Position numbers and translations under genes: made by a program
Shown: positions 16,075 through 24,412 of the stretch, one piece after another
Layout of the letters: every line of letters begins with the position of its first letter
Numbering within the stretch: the stretch's first letter is position 1
From: an uncultured Verrucomicrobia subdivision 3 bacterium
GTDB taxonomy: Bacteria > Verrucomicrobiota > Verrucomicrobiia > Limisphaerales > UBA11358
DNA: 47,271 nucleotides
Reading direction: 5' to 3'
Assembly: GCA_903875465.1 (NCBI GenBank)
Contig: CAIQWB010000040.1
Location: 1-47,271, forward strand
The notes under the pieces: model-generated
The model's input: only the letters and a program-made list of their open reading frames with translations
Databases searched by the model: none
Told to the model about the DNA's origin: nothing

Positions 16075-16438
16075 CGGAAAAATTATCCACCAAAACCGGT
16101 GGTCTGGCAAATACTAGTAGGGCGATGATGCCAAAATAGAGCGCAAATTAAATTTTCCGTTATTCCGCCAGTTCCCGGTAAAATTTCAGACGCCTTTCAT
16201 CCCGCGAATGAACCGGTTCATCCCAAATCCCGGCGGCTCGTCACTATCCGCGTGAAGCCTGCCCGGCGGAGTGCCACGATACTGCCATGAGTATATGGTT
16301 CATGATGATTATTGCCTCCGGCCCGGCTGGGGCCGTGCGCAGGTTCGCAACGACCCGGGCGGCGGCACTCTTCGCCCCACTTAAACTCATTCCATGACCA
16401 TGCCTCATGTGCGGCCCTTCGGGCCCGGGGCAACCAAA
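16075..16438. other. Divergent intergenic region, sensor pair versus efflux operon
   Basis: 364 bp with no gene I can support. It must hold the promoters of both divergent operons and, if the pair autoregulates or controls the pump, the LytTR boxes. I cannot pick out a convincing -35/-10 pair or a repeated LytTR box by eye. Confidence 0.5.
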
Positions 16439-17812
16439 ATGAAATTCACGTCAATCATTATCATCCTGTGTGCCGCGCTTGCGCTGGCCGGCTGCACGCT
16501 GATTCCCCAATATGAACGTCCGGCGGCTCCGGTGGCCGCGCGTTTTCCCGGGACCCAAAACACCAATGCCGCCCCGCCGGTCACCGATCGTTCGTGGCGG
16601 GAAATTTTCCCCGATGCGTGCTTGCGGCGACTCATTGAAATCGCCCTCACCAACAACCTCGATTTGCGCACCGCAATTCTCAATGTCGAACAGAGCCGGG
16701 CGCAGTATCGAATCACCCGGTCGGCGTCGTTGCCGTCCGTCGCGGGCAGCGGCAGCTCCACGCGAGCCGAGGCCAATGGCCACACCGGCAACGAGTGGAA
16801 CGCCAATGTGGGCACCACCGCCTATGAGTTGGATTTATTCGGGCGCGTGCGCAGTTTGAACCAGCAGGCGCTGGCGGCCTTTCTCGCCACCGTCGAGGCA
16901 CAGCACAGCGTGCAACTCTCACTGATTGCCGGAATTGCGAACGCTTACTTCACCCTGCGGGAGGCGCAAATGCAACTGGAACTCGCCACGCAAACCGTGG
17001 CCTCCGTGCAGGAAGCCTATGCGCTGAATCAAGCGACCTTTGCGGCGGGCGCCAGCACCGAACAAGATTTGCGCACGGCTGAAGCCCAGGTGGAGACCGC
17101 GAAAATCAATGTCCTGGAATACCAGCGCCGGGTCGCCCAGTCGCAGCATGCCCTGGAACCGCTCATTGGCCAGCCGTTGCCCGCGGATTTGCCGGAACCC
17201 CTGCCGTTTGCCGATGCGCAATTGGTCGCCGAGGTGCCCGTGGGTTTGCCTTCCGATTTGCTGCAACGCCGGCCGGACATCCTGGCCGCGGAGCACACCT
17301 TGCAAGCAGCCAATGCCAACATCGGCGCGGCCCGGGCCCAATTTTTCCCCGCCATCAAGCTGACCGCTTCGATCGGCGCAACAAGTTCCCAGTTTGACCA
17401 ACTCCTGAGCTCGAGCTCGGGTGTGTGGAGTTTTGCCCCGCAAATAACCGTGCCGCTTTTTACCGGTGGCCAGAACCGGGCAAATTTGGATTCGGCCCGC
17501 ATCAGTGCGCGCATCGACGTGGCCAATTATCAAAAAACCATTCAGACCGCGTTCCGGGAAGTGGCCGACGCCCTCGTGGCCGCCCATAATTACGCCGCAG
17601 AGCTCGAGGCGCAGGTGGTGCTGATCAACGCGCAACGAGTGCGGTTCAACCTGGCCACCGCGCGATACCGCCAGGGCGATGCTGCTTACCTGGAGGTACT
17701 CTCCGCGCAACAAGATCTTTACAGCGCGCAGCAAAGCCAGCTGGCCACCCAATTCAACAAACTCGCCAGCCAGATTTCCCTCTACCAGGCCCTCGGCGGC
17801 GGGTGGCAATAG
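16439..17812 (+). CDS. Outer-membrane efflux lipoprotein (NodT/OprM-type TolC family)
   Basis: 457 residues from the ATG at 16439. That start gives a clean lipoprotein signal with lipobox L-A-G-C (Cys19); an upstream start would add 15 non-signal residues. Two OEP domains follow, each with long helices and the family marks T-N-N-L-D-L-R and R-R-P-D-I-L-A-A-E-H-T-L. It forms the trimeric outer-membrane channel of a tripartite pump. It is the first gene of the operon and is followed 9 nt later by the adaptor gene. Confidence 0.93.
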   Translation: MKFTSIIIILCAALALAGCTLIPQYERPAAPVAARFPGTQNTNAAPPVTDRSWREIFPDACLRRLIEIALTNNLDLRTAILNVEQSRAQYRITRSASLPSVAGSGSSTRAEANGHTGNEWNANVGTTAYELDLFGRVRSLNQQALAAFLATVEAQHSVQLSLIAGIANAYFTLREAQMQLELATQTVASVQEAYALNQATFAAGASTEQDLRTAEAQVETAKINVLEYQRRVAQSQHALEPLIGQPLPADLPEPLPFADAQLVAEVPVGLPSDLLQRRPDILAAEHTLQAANANIGAARAQFFPAIKLTASIGATSSQFDQLLSSSSGVWSFAPQITVPLFTGGQNRANLDSARISARIDVANYQKTIQTAFREVADALVAAHNYAAELEAQVVLINAQRVRFNLATARYRQGDAAYLEVLSAQQDLYSAQQSQLATQFNKLASQISLYQALGGGWQ

Positions 17813-17821
17813 AAATTAACC

Positions 17822-18976
17822 ATGAAACTGAACCAACTACGCATTTTATGTCTGGCACTTGCCACCCTGGTGGCCGCCAGTGGCACGGGTTGCAAGCGCC
17901 CGGCCAGCGCGACGCAATTTGAAACCGTGGCCGTCACGTATGGCGACCTGGTGCAGCACGTCACCGCCAGCGGCACCTTGGGCGCGGTGGTGAGCGTGGA
18001 TGTGGGCAGCCAGGTCTCCGGCAAAATTTGCACCCTCGCGGTGGACTTTAATTCCCGGGTCAAAAAAGGGGATTTGGTCGCCGAGATTGATCCGACCGTT
18101 TACGAGGCCTTGCTGCGGCAGGCCGAAGGGGAACTCGCCAGCGCCAATGCCAGCGTCACCTTGAAACGGCAGAACCTGGAGCGCAAAAAAACCCTGGTGC
18201 CGCTCAAAGCTGCGTCCCAATTTGATCTGGACCAGGCCAATGCGGAATTGTTGCAGGCCGAGGCGACCGTCACCATCAACGAAGCCGCGCTGGCCAGCGC
18301 CCGCGCCAACCTCGGTTACTGCAAAATCACCGCGCCCGTGGATGGGATTGTCATCGCCCGGAAGGTCGACCTGGGGCAAACCGTGACCGCCGGATTCACC
18401 ACGCCCGTGCTCTTCGTCATCGCCCAAGACATTTCCAAAATGAATATCAGCGCGGCCGTTTCCGAGTCAGACATCGGCCAGGTCCGGGAGGGCCAGCCCG
18501 TGGAATTCAACGTGGACGCGTTTCCCGACGAGACCTTTCACGGCATCGTTACCCAAGTTCGCAAGGCGCCCACCACGACACAGAACGTGGTGACTTATGA
18601 GACGATCATCACGGTGGACAACCCCGGGCAGAAACTCTTCCCCGGCATGACGGCAGATGTGGCCATCCTGGTGGCGGAACGGAAGCATGTGTTGGTAATC
18701 CCAAACACGGCGTTGCGTTACACGCCGCCGGAAGGCGTGGTCTACGAAGCCGCGCCGCCCAAAATTTTTGGCCGCACCCAGCGGCTGGTTTATACGCCGG
18801 GGGCGAATCCCGCCACCCTCAAGCCGGTGCTCTTGCAGGGCGGCATCACCGATGGCATCAACACGGAGGTCCTCAACGGCCTGGTGGAACCGATGCGCGT
18901 CGTAACCTCCACCTTGCTCTTTAAAGTCTCTGGCAGCGGTTTCCTACCGCCGTCACCGCCGCAAAATACGCCATGA
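17822..18976 (+). CDS. macA: MacA-like periplasmic adaptor (membrane fusion protein)
   Basis: 384 residues. An N-terminal signal with a possible lipidated Cys (G-T-G-C, Cys24) is followed by a lipoyl half (V-S-G-K-I), a coiled-coil hairpin of about 70 residues (Q-A-E-G-E-L-A-S-A-N...), the second lipoyl half (K-I-T-A-P-V-D-G-I-V), a beta-barrel domain and a membrane-proximal domain. It bridges the inner-membrane transporter to the outer channel. Its stop overlaps the next start by 4 nt (ATGA), showing translational coupling to the ATPase. The gene order adaptor, ATPase, permease fits MacAB. Confidence 0.93.
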   Translation: MKLNQLRILCLALATLVAASGTGCKRPASATQFETVAVTYGDLVQHVTASGTLGAVVSVDVGSQVSGKICTLAVDFNSRVKKGDLVAEIDPTVYEALLRQAEGELASANASVTLKRQNLERKKTLVPLKAASQFDLDQANAELLQAEATVTINEAALASARANLGYCKITAPVDGIVIARKVDLGQTVTAGFTTPVLFVIAQDISKMNISAAVSESDIGQVREGQPVEFNVDAFPDETFHGIVTQVRKAPTTTQNVVTYETIITVDNPGQKLFPGMTADVAILVAERKHVLVIPNTALRYTPPEGVVYEAAPPKIFGRTQRLVYTPGANPATLKPVLLQGGITDGINTEVLNGLVEPMRVVTSTLLFKVSGSGFLPPSPPQNTP

Positions 18977-19737
18977 ATTCCACCCCTCTGATTCAACTGC
19001 GGCAGCTTGCCAAAACCTACCAGACGGGAGACGTCATGGTGCAGGCCGTGCGCGGGGTAACGCTCGATATCGCGCGGGGCGAATTCGTGGCCTTTATGGG
19101 CACCAGCGGTTCGGGCAAATCCACGTTGATGAACACTCTGGGCTGCCTGGACCAACCGACGGGCGGTGATTACTTGCTGGACGGCGCCGGCGTCGCCAAC
19201 CGTAACCGCCAGCAGCTTGCGGTGTTGCGCAACCGTAAAATCGGTTTCGTGTTTCAGAGCTTCAACCTGCTGGCCCGCACCAGCGCCTTGGAAAATGTCG
19301 AACTGCCGATGCTTTACGCAGTGCCGGTGATTTCCCGGCCGGAACGCCGTCAACGCGCCATCGCCGCCCTGGAAAAAGTTGGGCTGGCCCGGCGGCATGA
19401 CCACCATCCCAGCCAGCTTTCCGGCGGGCAGCAACAACGCGTGGCCATTGCCCGCGCCCTGGTAAACCGGCCGGAACTCTTGCTGGCGGATGAACCGACC
19501 GGCAATTTGGATTCGCGCACCAGCATCGAAATCATGGCGTTCTTTCAGGAACTCAACGCCTCCGGCATCACCATCGTCATGGTCACCCACGAACTGGATA
19601 TCGCGGCCTATTGCCAGCGGGTCGTGGTGATGCGTGACGGCGCCGTCCTCAGCGATACCCTCAACGATCAACCCCGCTCGGCCCTTGCGGAAATCATGCG
19701 CCTCAATGACCTCGCACCAGCGGTCAAGCTCTCCTGA
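18973..19737 (+). CDS. macB: MacB-like ABC transporter ATPase
   Basis: 254 residues, a complete ABC ATPase of the LolD/MacB class: Walker [10 protein letters not shown] (about 39-47), Q-loop F-V-F-Q-S-F-N-L-L, signature L-S-G-G-Q-Q-Q-R, Walker B L-L-L-A-D-E-P and H-loop V-T-H. In enterobacterial MacB the ATPase is fused to the permease; here it is a separate gene. It powers the permease by mechanotransmission. It overlaps the adaptor gene and ends 2 nt before the permease. Confidence 0.95.
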   Translation: MNSTPLIQLRQLAKTYQTGDVMVQAVRGVTLDIARGEFVAFMGTSGSGKSTLMNTLGCLDQPTGGDYLLDGAGVANRNRQQLAVLRNRKIGFVFQSFNLLARTSALENVELPMLYAVPVISRPERRQRAIAALEKVGLARRHDHHPSQLSGGQQQRVAIARALVNRPELLLADEPTGNLDSRTSIEIMAFFQELNASGITIVMVTHELDIAAYCQRVVVMRDGAVLSDTLNDQPRSALAEIMRLNDLAPAVKLS

Positions 19738-19739
19738 CC

Positions 19740-20984
19740 ATGCTCACCACCCTCCACGTCTTTTTGCTGCAATCGTGGCAGACCGGGTTTATCGCCCTGC
19801 GGGCGCTGCAGCGCAACCGGTTGCGCTCCAGTTTGACCGCGCTCGGCATCATTATCGGCGTGGCGGCGGTGGTCGCCATGGTCGCCGTGGGCAATGGGGC
19901 GCAAGCCAGCATCACCGCCCAGGTTTCCGCCCTGGGTGAACATTTGCTGACCGTGTTTGCGGGCAGCAAACGTTCCGGAGGTGTCAGCGCCGGCCAGGGC
20001 AGCGCCAGCACCATCACGCTCGCCGACGTCAAAGCCATCCAGCGCGAAGTCACGGATGTCGTCGCCGTCAGCCCGGAGATTTCCACCTCCGTCCAGGCCA
20101 TCGCCAATAGTCGCAACTGGTCAACCACCATCGCCGGCGAATCGCCCGAGTATTTGCAGATCCGCGATTGGAAATTGACCCGGGGCTCCATGTTCACGGA
20201 GCGCGAGGTCCGCAGCGCCGCGAAGGTGGCTGTGATCGGTTCCAAGACGGCGCTGGAATTGTTTGGCCCGCTGAACCCCGTCGGCCAGGGGGTGCGCATC
20301 AAAAACATACCCTTCGTCATCATCGGCCTGCTGGAAAGCAAGGGCGCGGGCATGGGCGGGCAGAATCAGGACGACCGCCTCATTATTCCCTACACCACCG
20401 CCATGAAACGCCTCACCGGTGACCGTTATTTGCGTTCGGTGAACCTGCAAATTCGCGACGCCGGGCGGATGACAATCGCCCAGGACCAAATCACCGGCTT
20501 GTTGCGCCAGCGCCATCGCCTCACCCCGGGCGACAGCGATGACTTCAATATTTTCAACCAAAAAGACATTGCCGAAACAGTCAGCTCGGTCACCGGCATT
20601 GTGAAATTGCTGCTCGGCGCCATTTCCAGCTTGTCCCTCGTGGTCGGCGGGATCGGCATCATGAACATCATGCTGGTGAGCGTAACCGAGCGCACCCGGG
20701 AAATTGGCATTCGTATCGCCGTGGGCGCGCAGCCCGCCGCCATCCGCCTGCAGTTTCTCATCGAGGCCATCACCTTGAGCCTGCTCGGCGGCCTGGCCGG
20801 CGTCCTGCTTGGCATCATTGCCGCGCGGCTCGTCGGGGCCGTCTCCAGCTTCCAGCCCATTGTCACCCTGGATTCCATTGCCCTCGCCTTTGGCGTGAGC
20901 TTTGCCATTGGCGTGTTCTTTGGTTATTACCCCGCCCGCAAAGCCGCCGCGCTCAATCCCATCGAAGCCCTGCGGTACGAATAA
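19740..20984 (+). CDS. MacB-like ABC permease (FtsX family)
   Basis: 414 residues. One N-terminal membrane helix (about 30-52, L-G-I-I-I-G-V-A-A-V-V), a large periplasmic MacB_PCD domain (about 55-265) and three C-terminal helices of an FtsX domain (about 285-400, with G-G-I-G-I-M-N-I-M-L-V-S-V-T-E-R-T-R-E-I-G-I-R). This four-helix topology is typical of MacB. It works with the ATPase, adaptor and outer-membrane channel encoded just upstream to expel drugs, peptides or lipids. The substrate is not deducible. Confidence 0.95.
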   Translation: MLTTLHVFLLQSWQTGFIALRALQRNRLRSSLTALGIIIGVAAVVAMVAVGNGAQASITAQVSALGEHLLTVFAGSKRSGGVSAGQGSASTITLADVKAIQREVTDVVAVSPEISTSVQAIANSRNWSTTIAGESPEYLQIRDWKLTRGSMFTEREVRSAAKVAVIGSKTALELFGPLNPVGQGVRIKNIPFVIIGLLESKGAGMGGQNQDDRLIIPYTTAMKRLTGDRYLRSVNLQIRDAGRMTIAQDQITGLLRQRHRLTPGDSDDFNIFNQKDIAETVSSVTGIVKLLLGAISSLSLVVGGIGIMNIMLVSVTERTREIGIRIAVGAQPAAIRLQFLIEAITLSLLGGLAGVLLGIIAARLVGAVSSFQPIVTLDSIALAFGVSFAIGVFFGYYPARKAAALNPIEALRYE

Positions 20985-20987
20985 ATC

Positions 20988-21008
20988 TCCCGCCTGCGAA
21001 ATGCGGGA
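20988..21008 (+). terminator. Weak stem-loop after the efflux operon
   Basis: TCCCGC and GCGGGA pair across a 9-nt loop just 4 nt after the permease stop. There is no T-run, so it is at best a weak or Rho-assisted end. Confidence 0.3.
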
Positions 21009-21206
21009 TTGCCACCCTCGGACTATCCCCAGCCAACCAGCGACAAGCGACCACCGTGCATAATAGCCTTTGGCGAGGGCCGGATCCTGGACCAGCAGCA
21101 CATTGCTTTGCTTTTGACACGCTGGGGAGTATAGGTTTTTTCAGGGACGGAAAAAATTTAAGAGCGTGCCCAACTCGCCACCAAAACAAACCAATAGCCC
21201 CCTGGC

Positions 21207-21491
21207 TTATGACTTCATATTCATCACCACCAGGTTCATGGTACCGGATCGAACGCGATAAAAAACCAGCCAGCGGGCAAAACCACTCACCCGCCAGGGA
21301 CGAATGCCAGCCGGTGACAGGTCTTTTCGCACCCGCCCAATCGATGGATTTTGTTCAATGAAATCAAGGGTCGCCAGCAGGGCGTCATACCACCGCTCCG
21401 CCACCTCCGCTCCGGCATGGTCCTTCAGACAAAGCATTTCCTTCGCCAAATCCATCAGAAAGCGGGGATGTTTGCGACTGGCATGGCTCAC
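21207..21491 (-). CDS. RelE/ParE-superfamily toxin
   Basis: 94 residues with the ParE fold order: two N-terminal helices (A-E-R-W-Y-D-A-L-L-A-T-L-D-F-I), then N-P-S-I-G-R-V-R, I-R-P-W-R-V and F-A-R-W-L-V-F-Y-R-V, the conserved core strands and arginines. The GTG start (21491) overlaps the stop of the preceding antitoxin remnant (GTGA), the usual coupling in toxin-antitoxin operons. ParE toxins block gyrase and RelE toxins cut mRNA on the ribosome; which applies here cannot be told. As no complete antitoxin is beside it, the toxin may be inactive, neutralised in trans, or barely expressed. Confidence 0.82.
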   Translation of the reverse strand: MSHASRKHPRFLMDLAKEMLCLKDHAGAEVAERWYDALLATLDFIEQNPSIGRVRKDLSPAGIRPWRVSGFARWLVFYRVRSGTMNLVVMNMKS

Positions 21492-21586
21492 TTTTTCCCC
21501 CGCAACACCCGGTCGCGAATGGTGTCCATTTTCTGCCGGGTGGGCGGGGTCGCCGGACCACTGGCAATCGCCTCATCAACCCACTG
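21488..21586 (-). pseudogene. C-terminal remnant of the cognate antitoxin
   Basis: The 32 codons read Q-W-V-D-E-A-I-A-S-G-P-A-T-P-P-T-R-Q-K-M then D-T-I-R-D-R-V, like the toxin-binding tail of ParD-type antitoxins (A-S-G-P-A...T-R). They begin immediately after the TAA of the neighbouring gene, with no start codon in frame except an internal ATG. The N-terminal DNA-binding part is gone. Confidence 0.7.
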
Positions 21587-21904
21587 TTAGTCTCGCTTGG
21601 CCCCTAACGGTCTGCGCACCTCGCTGAAGCGCAGGTCAGCGAGGTCGCCCTGGGAATCCAGGAACCCCTCCTCCATCAACCAGATCAGGCGCTCAGCGCA
21701 ACACGCCGGGGACAATTCCGGATGGCTGGGACGAAGGGCATCCGCGGTGAGGCTGACCACGTGCGCGATTTTAAGCCAGCGACGGGAGCAATGAGCCAGG
21801 ATGGCATTATCGATAACTTGGAGGTCCCCCGCCGTTAATGCGGCGAAGGCCGCCAGCTCGGCGGCGGTCAGTGGTTGGTTGGCTTGGGGAATTTGGTCGC
21901 TCAT
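21587..21904 (-). CDS. DUF3658-like conserved protein
   Basis: 105 residues from the ATG at 21904 (M-S-D-Q-I-P-Q-A-N); a longer open frame to 22030 is unsupported. It matches the pattern P-L-T-x-x-E-L-A-x-x...L-x-x-x-D-x-x-I-L-A-H-C-S-x-x-W-x-K-x-A-x-V-V...E-R-L-I-W-L-M-E-E-G-F-L-D-S-Q-G-D-L...R-F-S-E-V-R, as in the DUF3658 family, whose function is unknown. It is soluble and helical. Its stop is directly followed by the antitoxin remnant, so the deletion that removed the antitoxin start ended here. Confidence 0.65.
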   Translation of the reverse strand: MSDQIPQANQPLTAAELAAFAALTAGDLQVIDNAILAHCSRRWLKIAHVVSLTADALRPSHPELSPACCAERLIWLMEEGFLDSQGDLADLRFSEVRRPLGAKRD

Positions 21905-22080
21905 AGGACAGGAACACCTTCGCGCATGGGATGGTAACAAGCGAGCGCTTTCCAATGAGTGATTTCCTTGATTCATCTGGAGCGGTCCCTCGGCAGCGCG
22001 GCCGTCCCCGGCGGCGGGTTCACGCACCATCCCAGTGACTGTTCATTTAGACCTTGGCGGTTATACTTTGGACCTTGAGT

Positions 22081-24405
22081 TTACGGGGCGGGTTTTAAGT
22101 CCTCCCAGCGAACGGTCCAGGAACCGTCGGCGGGGAAGCCAGGGTTTGGGTGGTTGGGGGCGCCGTCCCAGCCGGCAGCCATCATGCCGACGGCGTAAAG
22201 GAGGCCACCGTTGCCGGGCAGGTAGGGCCCGGGGCCGCCGGTGCAGATGCCGCGTTCATCATAGTGATTTTTGCGCGAGGGATTGAGTAACGCTTCCACG
22301 GCGAGTTGGGGGTCGCCCACGCGGGCGGCGGCCATGGCCATCCAGGGGAAATCCCAGCCCCAAGTGCCGTCCCAATTCCATTGGCGGCCAACTTCTTCGA
22401 CAGTGTTCCGGGCTTTAACCGGGTCCAGTCCCGCGAACGGGGGCAGCATGCCGGCGATGCCGATGTTATCAATATGGTCGAAGGTGCGGAGGGTGAAGGT
22501 GTCGGGCCGGTCATCGCTGAAGATATAGCGACCGTTCTTTTCCGGCAGGGGCGCAAGCCGTCGGGCGACGGCATCCCAGTGGGGCGCGCGCGGGAGACCG
22601 AGGCGCTGACGCCAGGTTTGGGCGAGTTCAAGGGTGACATGCCAGTAACCGAGCTCGAAAACGGTATTCCGGCGCAAGGCGCGGATGCCGCCCTCGCTGG
22701 CGGGCCAGACGGGGTCGAGGTTGTACTGGCCGGTGGCGGCATCCAGCACGGGATAGGACGCCATGAAGTCGGCGGTGCCGAAGACGATATCCTTCCACTT
22801 GGCCAGAGTGGCGGGGGTGGGATGCAGCCGATACTCCAACTCGGCGAAAAAGATGGGGTGCGGCTCTTTCCAAAGGAGAGCCATTTCGGGCGGGAAACCG
22901 TCGTTGAAGCCATCCGGGCCGGTGGACTTGGGCCACATGAGCCCCTGATAGCCGAAGTTTTCGGCAATGGACCGGGCCACGGGGGCCACGCGGGTATAGA
23001 TGCTGAGGGCCTGATCGGCCATGGCCCAGCGGTCCCACAAGGCGTAATGGGCAAGATGCCACCAGATCATTTCAAAATGCCATTTGCCATCCCAAGGATC
23101 GGTGCCGGTGAGGCCGACCTCGGCGGGGGGATTGTCGCCGGCGGAATTGACGGCGAGTTCGTATTGGGAGAGGACAATCCGCCGTTCGAGCTCGGACCAG
23201 CGGGGATCGCGGCTGCCGGACAAATCAATGGCCCCGCCGGTGCTCCAGAAATGGGGCCAGTGCCGGGCGCAGGCCGCTTGGGCGGCCGCAAAGTCGGTGT
23301 GGGGAGCGCCAGCGAGCGTGCGGCCAAAGTAGCACGTAAAATCGATCGAGTCGGTGCCGGCCAAGGGTATGAGGGTGAACCCGTGGGGGGATGGGGGGCC
23401 ACCAATGTTCCACGTTTCATTTTCAGCGAGCCGTTTGGTTCCCCCGACACCGTTCACCCGGTATTGGATCTCCATGCGCTTGACGGAGTGGTACGCGGGA
23501 TCGCCGCCAAAGGTGTTGTTGGCGGTGACGGAACCGTCCGCCTGCAGAGCGTGCGCGACTTGGGTGGTGAGATTGGTCCAGCCGCCGTCCGCAGCCCCAT
23601 AGCGGGCACTGAGTATTTCCGGGTGCTGGGGAACCGGCTGGGTGATCGCAAACCCATGACCGGCGAGGGCCACGGCATAATGGGCATCATCAATGCTGCG
23701 CTGGAGTTCCAGGCGGGCGGGTATTTGGCGAATAATGGTGGTCTGATGATGATCGCGCGTGGTGAAATCACCAACCCAGGCGCCGACGTTTTGGGCGGGC
23801 GCGGGGAAATCGAGCCGAACCCGAAGACGGCCGTCGCGCAGCAAGGGCGACACAACCTGCACGGCCACGGTGTCGCTCGCAGGGTCGACGCAGGTTTGCA
23901 CCGTCACGGCCTCGCCCAAGTACGTGAAGCGGGTGGTCAACAGGCCGGACCACAAATCGAGATAGCGGGAATCCACGTGAACGTCCGCCGCGGTCAGCCG
24001 ATCGCCGGTCCGGCCCACGAAGCCAATCCGGCCGAGGTTCAACGGCTGGGGGTTGTGGCGCTCCCAATCGTAAATCGGCGGAGGTTCGGTGGTGGTGATC
24101 CCGGTGAGGTGGCCTTTGTCCGGTGTGGCCCAAGGGTGGATGGCGTTGGTGGTGACACCGGGCGGGAGCGGAAACCGGTGCCAGCACCAATGGCTCATGG
24201 TGTTACCGCCGACGGTCTCCAGGCCGGTGCCATCGGCGTTGAAGGCAAAATTGCCGTTCCCCAGGGGAATCTGGCCGGCCAGACTGGGCCAGTCGATATT
24301 GTGGCGGGCCACCAACGCATGACGATCAATCGCCGACGACTCAGCGCCCGCCGCTGCCAATTGGCAGCCCAATAAAATAATCCCAGCTATGCCATTAAAG
24401 CGCAT
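22081..24405 (-). CDS. Secreted six-hairpin glycoside hydrolase (GH65/GH95-like)
   Basis: 774 residues with a signal peptide cleaved near A-A-A-G-A-E (about 21). An N-terminal beta-sandwich (about 30-260) precedes a catalytic (alpha/alpha)6 barrel (about 400-750) with W-D-G-K-W-H-F-E-M-I-W-W-H and a late P-G-N-G-G-L-L-Y-A-V. Between them, residues about 262-337 hold a module with G-G-D-P-A-Y-H-S-V-K, also present in the two enzymes upstream. The fold resembles families 65, 78 and 95; I cannot fix the family or the substrate. It starts 7 nt after the GH106 stop in the same operon, so it probably completes breakdown of a rhamnose-containing glycan outside the cytoplasm. Confidence 0.82.
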   Translation of the reverse strand: MRFNGIAGIILLGCQLAAAGAESSAIDRHALVARHNIDWPSLAGQIPLGNGNFAFNADGTGLETVGGNTMSHWCWHRFPLPPGVTTNAIHPWATPDKGHLTGITTTEPPPIYDWERHNPQPLNLGRIGFVGRTGDRLTAADVHVDSRYLDLWSGLLTTRFTYLGEAVTVQTCVDPASDTVAVQVVSPLLRDGRLRVRLDFPAPAQNVGAWVGDFTTRDHHQTTIIRQIPARLELQRSIDDAHYAVALAGHGFAITQPVPQHPEILSARYGAADGGWTNLTTQVAHALQADGSVTANNTFGGDPAYHSVKRMEIQYRVNGVGGTKRLAENETWNIGGPPSPHGFTLIPLAGTDSIDFTCYFGRTLAGAPHTDFAAAQAACARHWPHFWSTGGAIDLSGSRDPRWSELERRIVLSQYELAVNSAGDNPPAEVGLTGTDPWDGKWHFEMIWWHLAHYALWDRWAMADQALSIYTRVAPVARSIAENFGYQGLMWPKSTGPDGFNDGFPPEMALLWKEPHPIFFAELEYRLHPTPATLAKWKDIVFGTADFMASYPVLDAATGQYNLDPVWPASEGGIRALRRNTVFELGYWHVTLELAQTWRQRLGLPRAPHWDAVARRLAPLPEKNGRYIFSDDRPDTFTLRTFDHIDNIGIAGMLPPFAGLDPVKARNTVEEVGRQWNWDGTWGWDFPWMAMAAARVGDPQLAVEALLNPSRKNHYDERGICTGGPGPYLPGNGGLLYAVGMMAAGWDGAPNHPNPGFPADGSWTVRWEDLKPAP

Positions 24406-24412
24406 CCAAAAA

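Noticed and set aside
22306-24375. 689-codon plus-strand frame over the six-hairpin hydrolase
   Set aside because: Gly/Ala-rich shadow of a GC-rich gene with good family motifs on the other strand.
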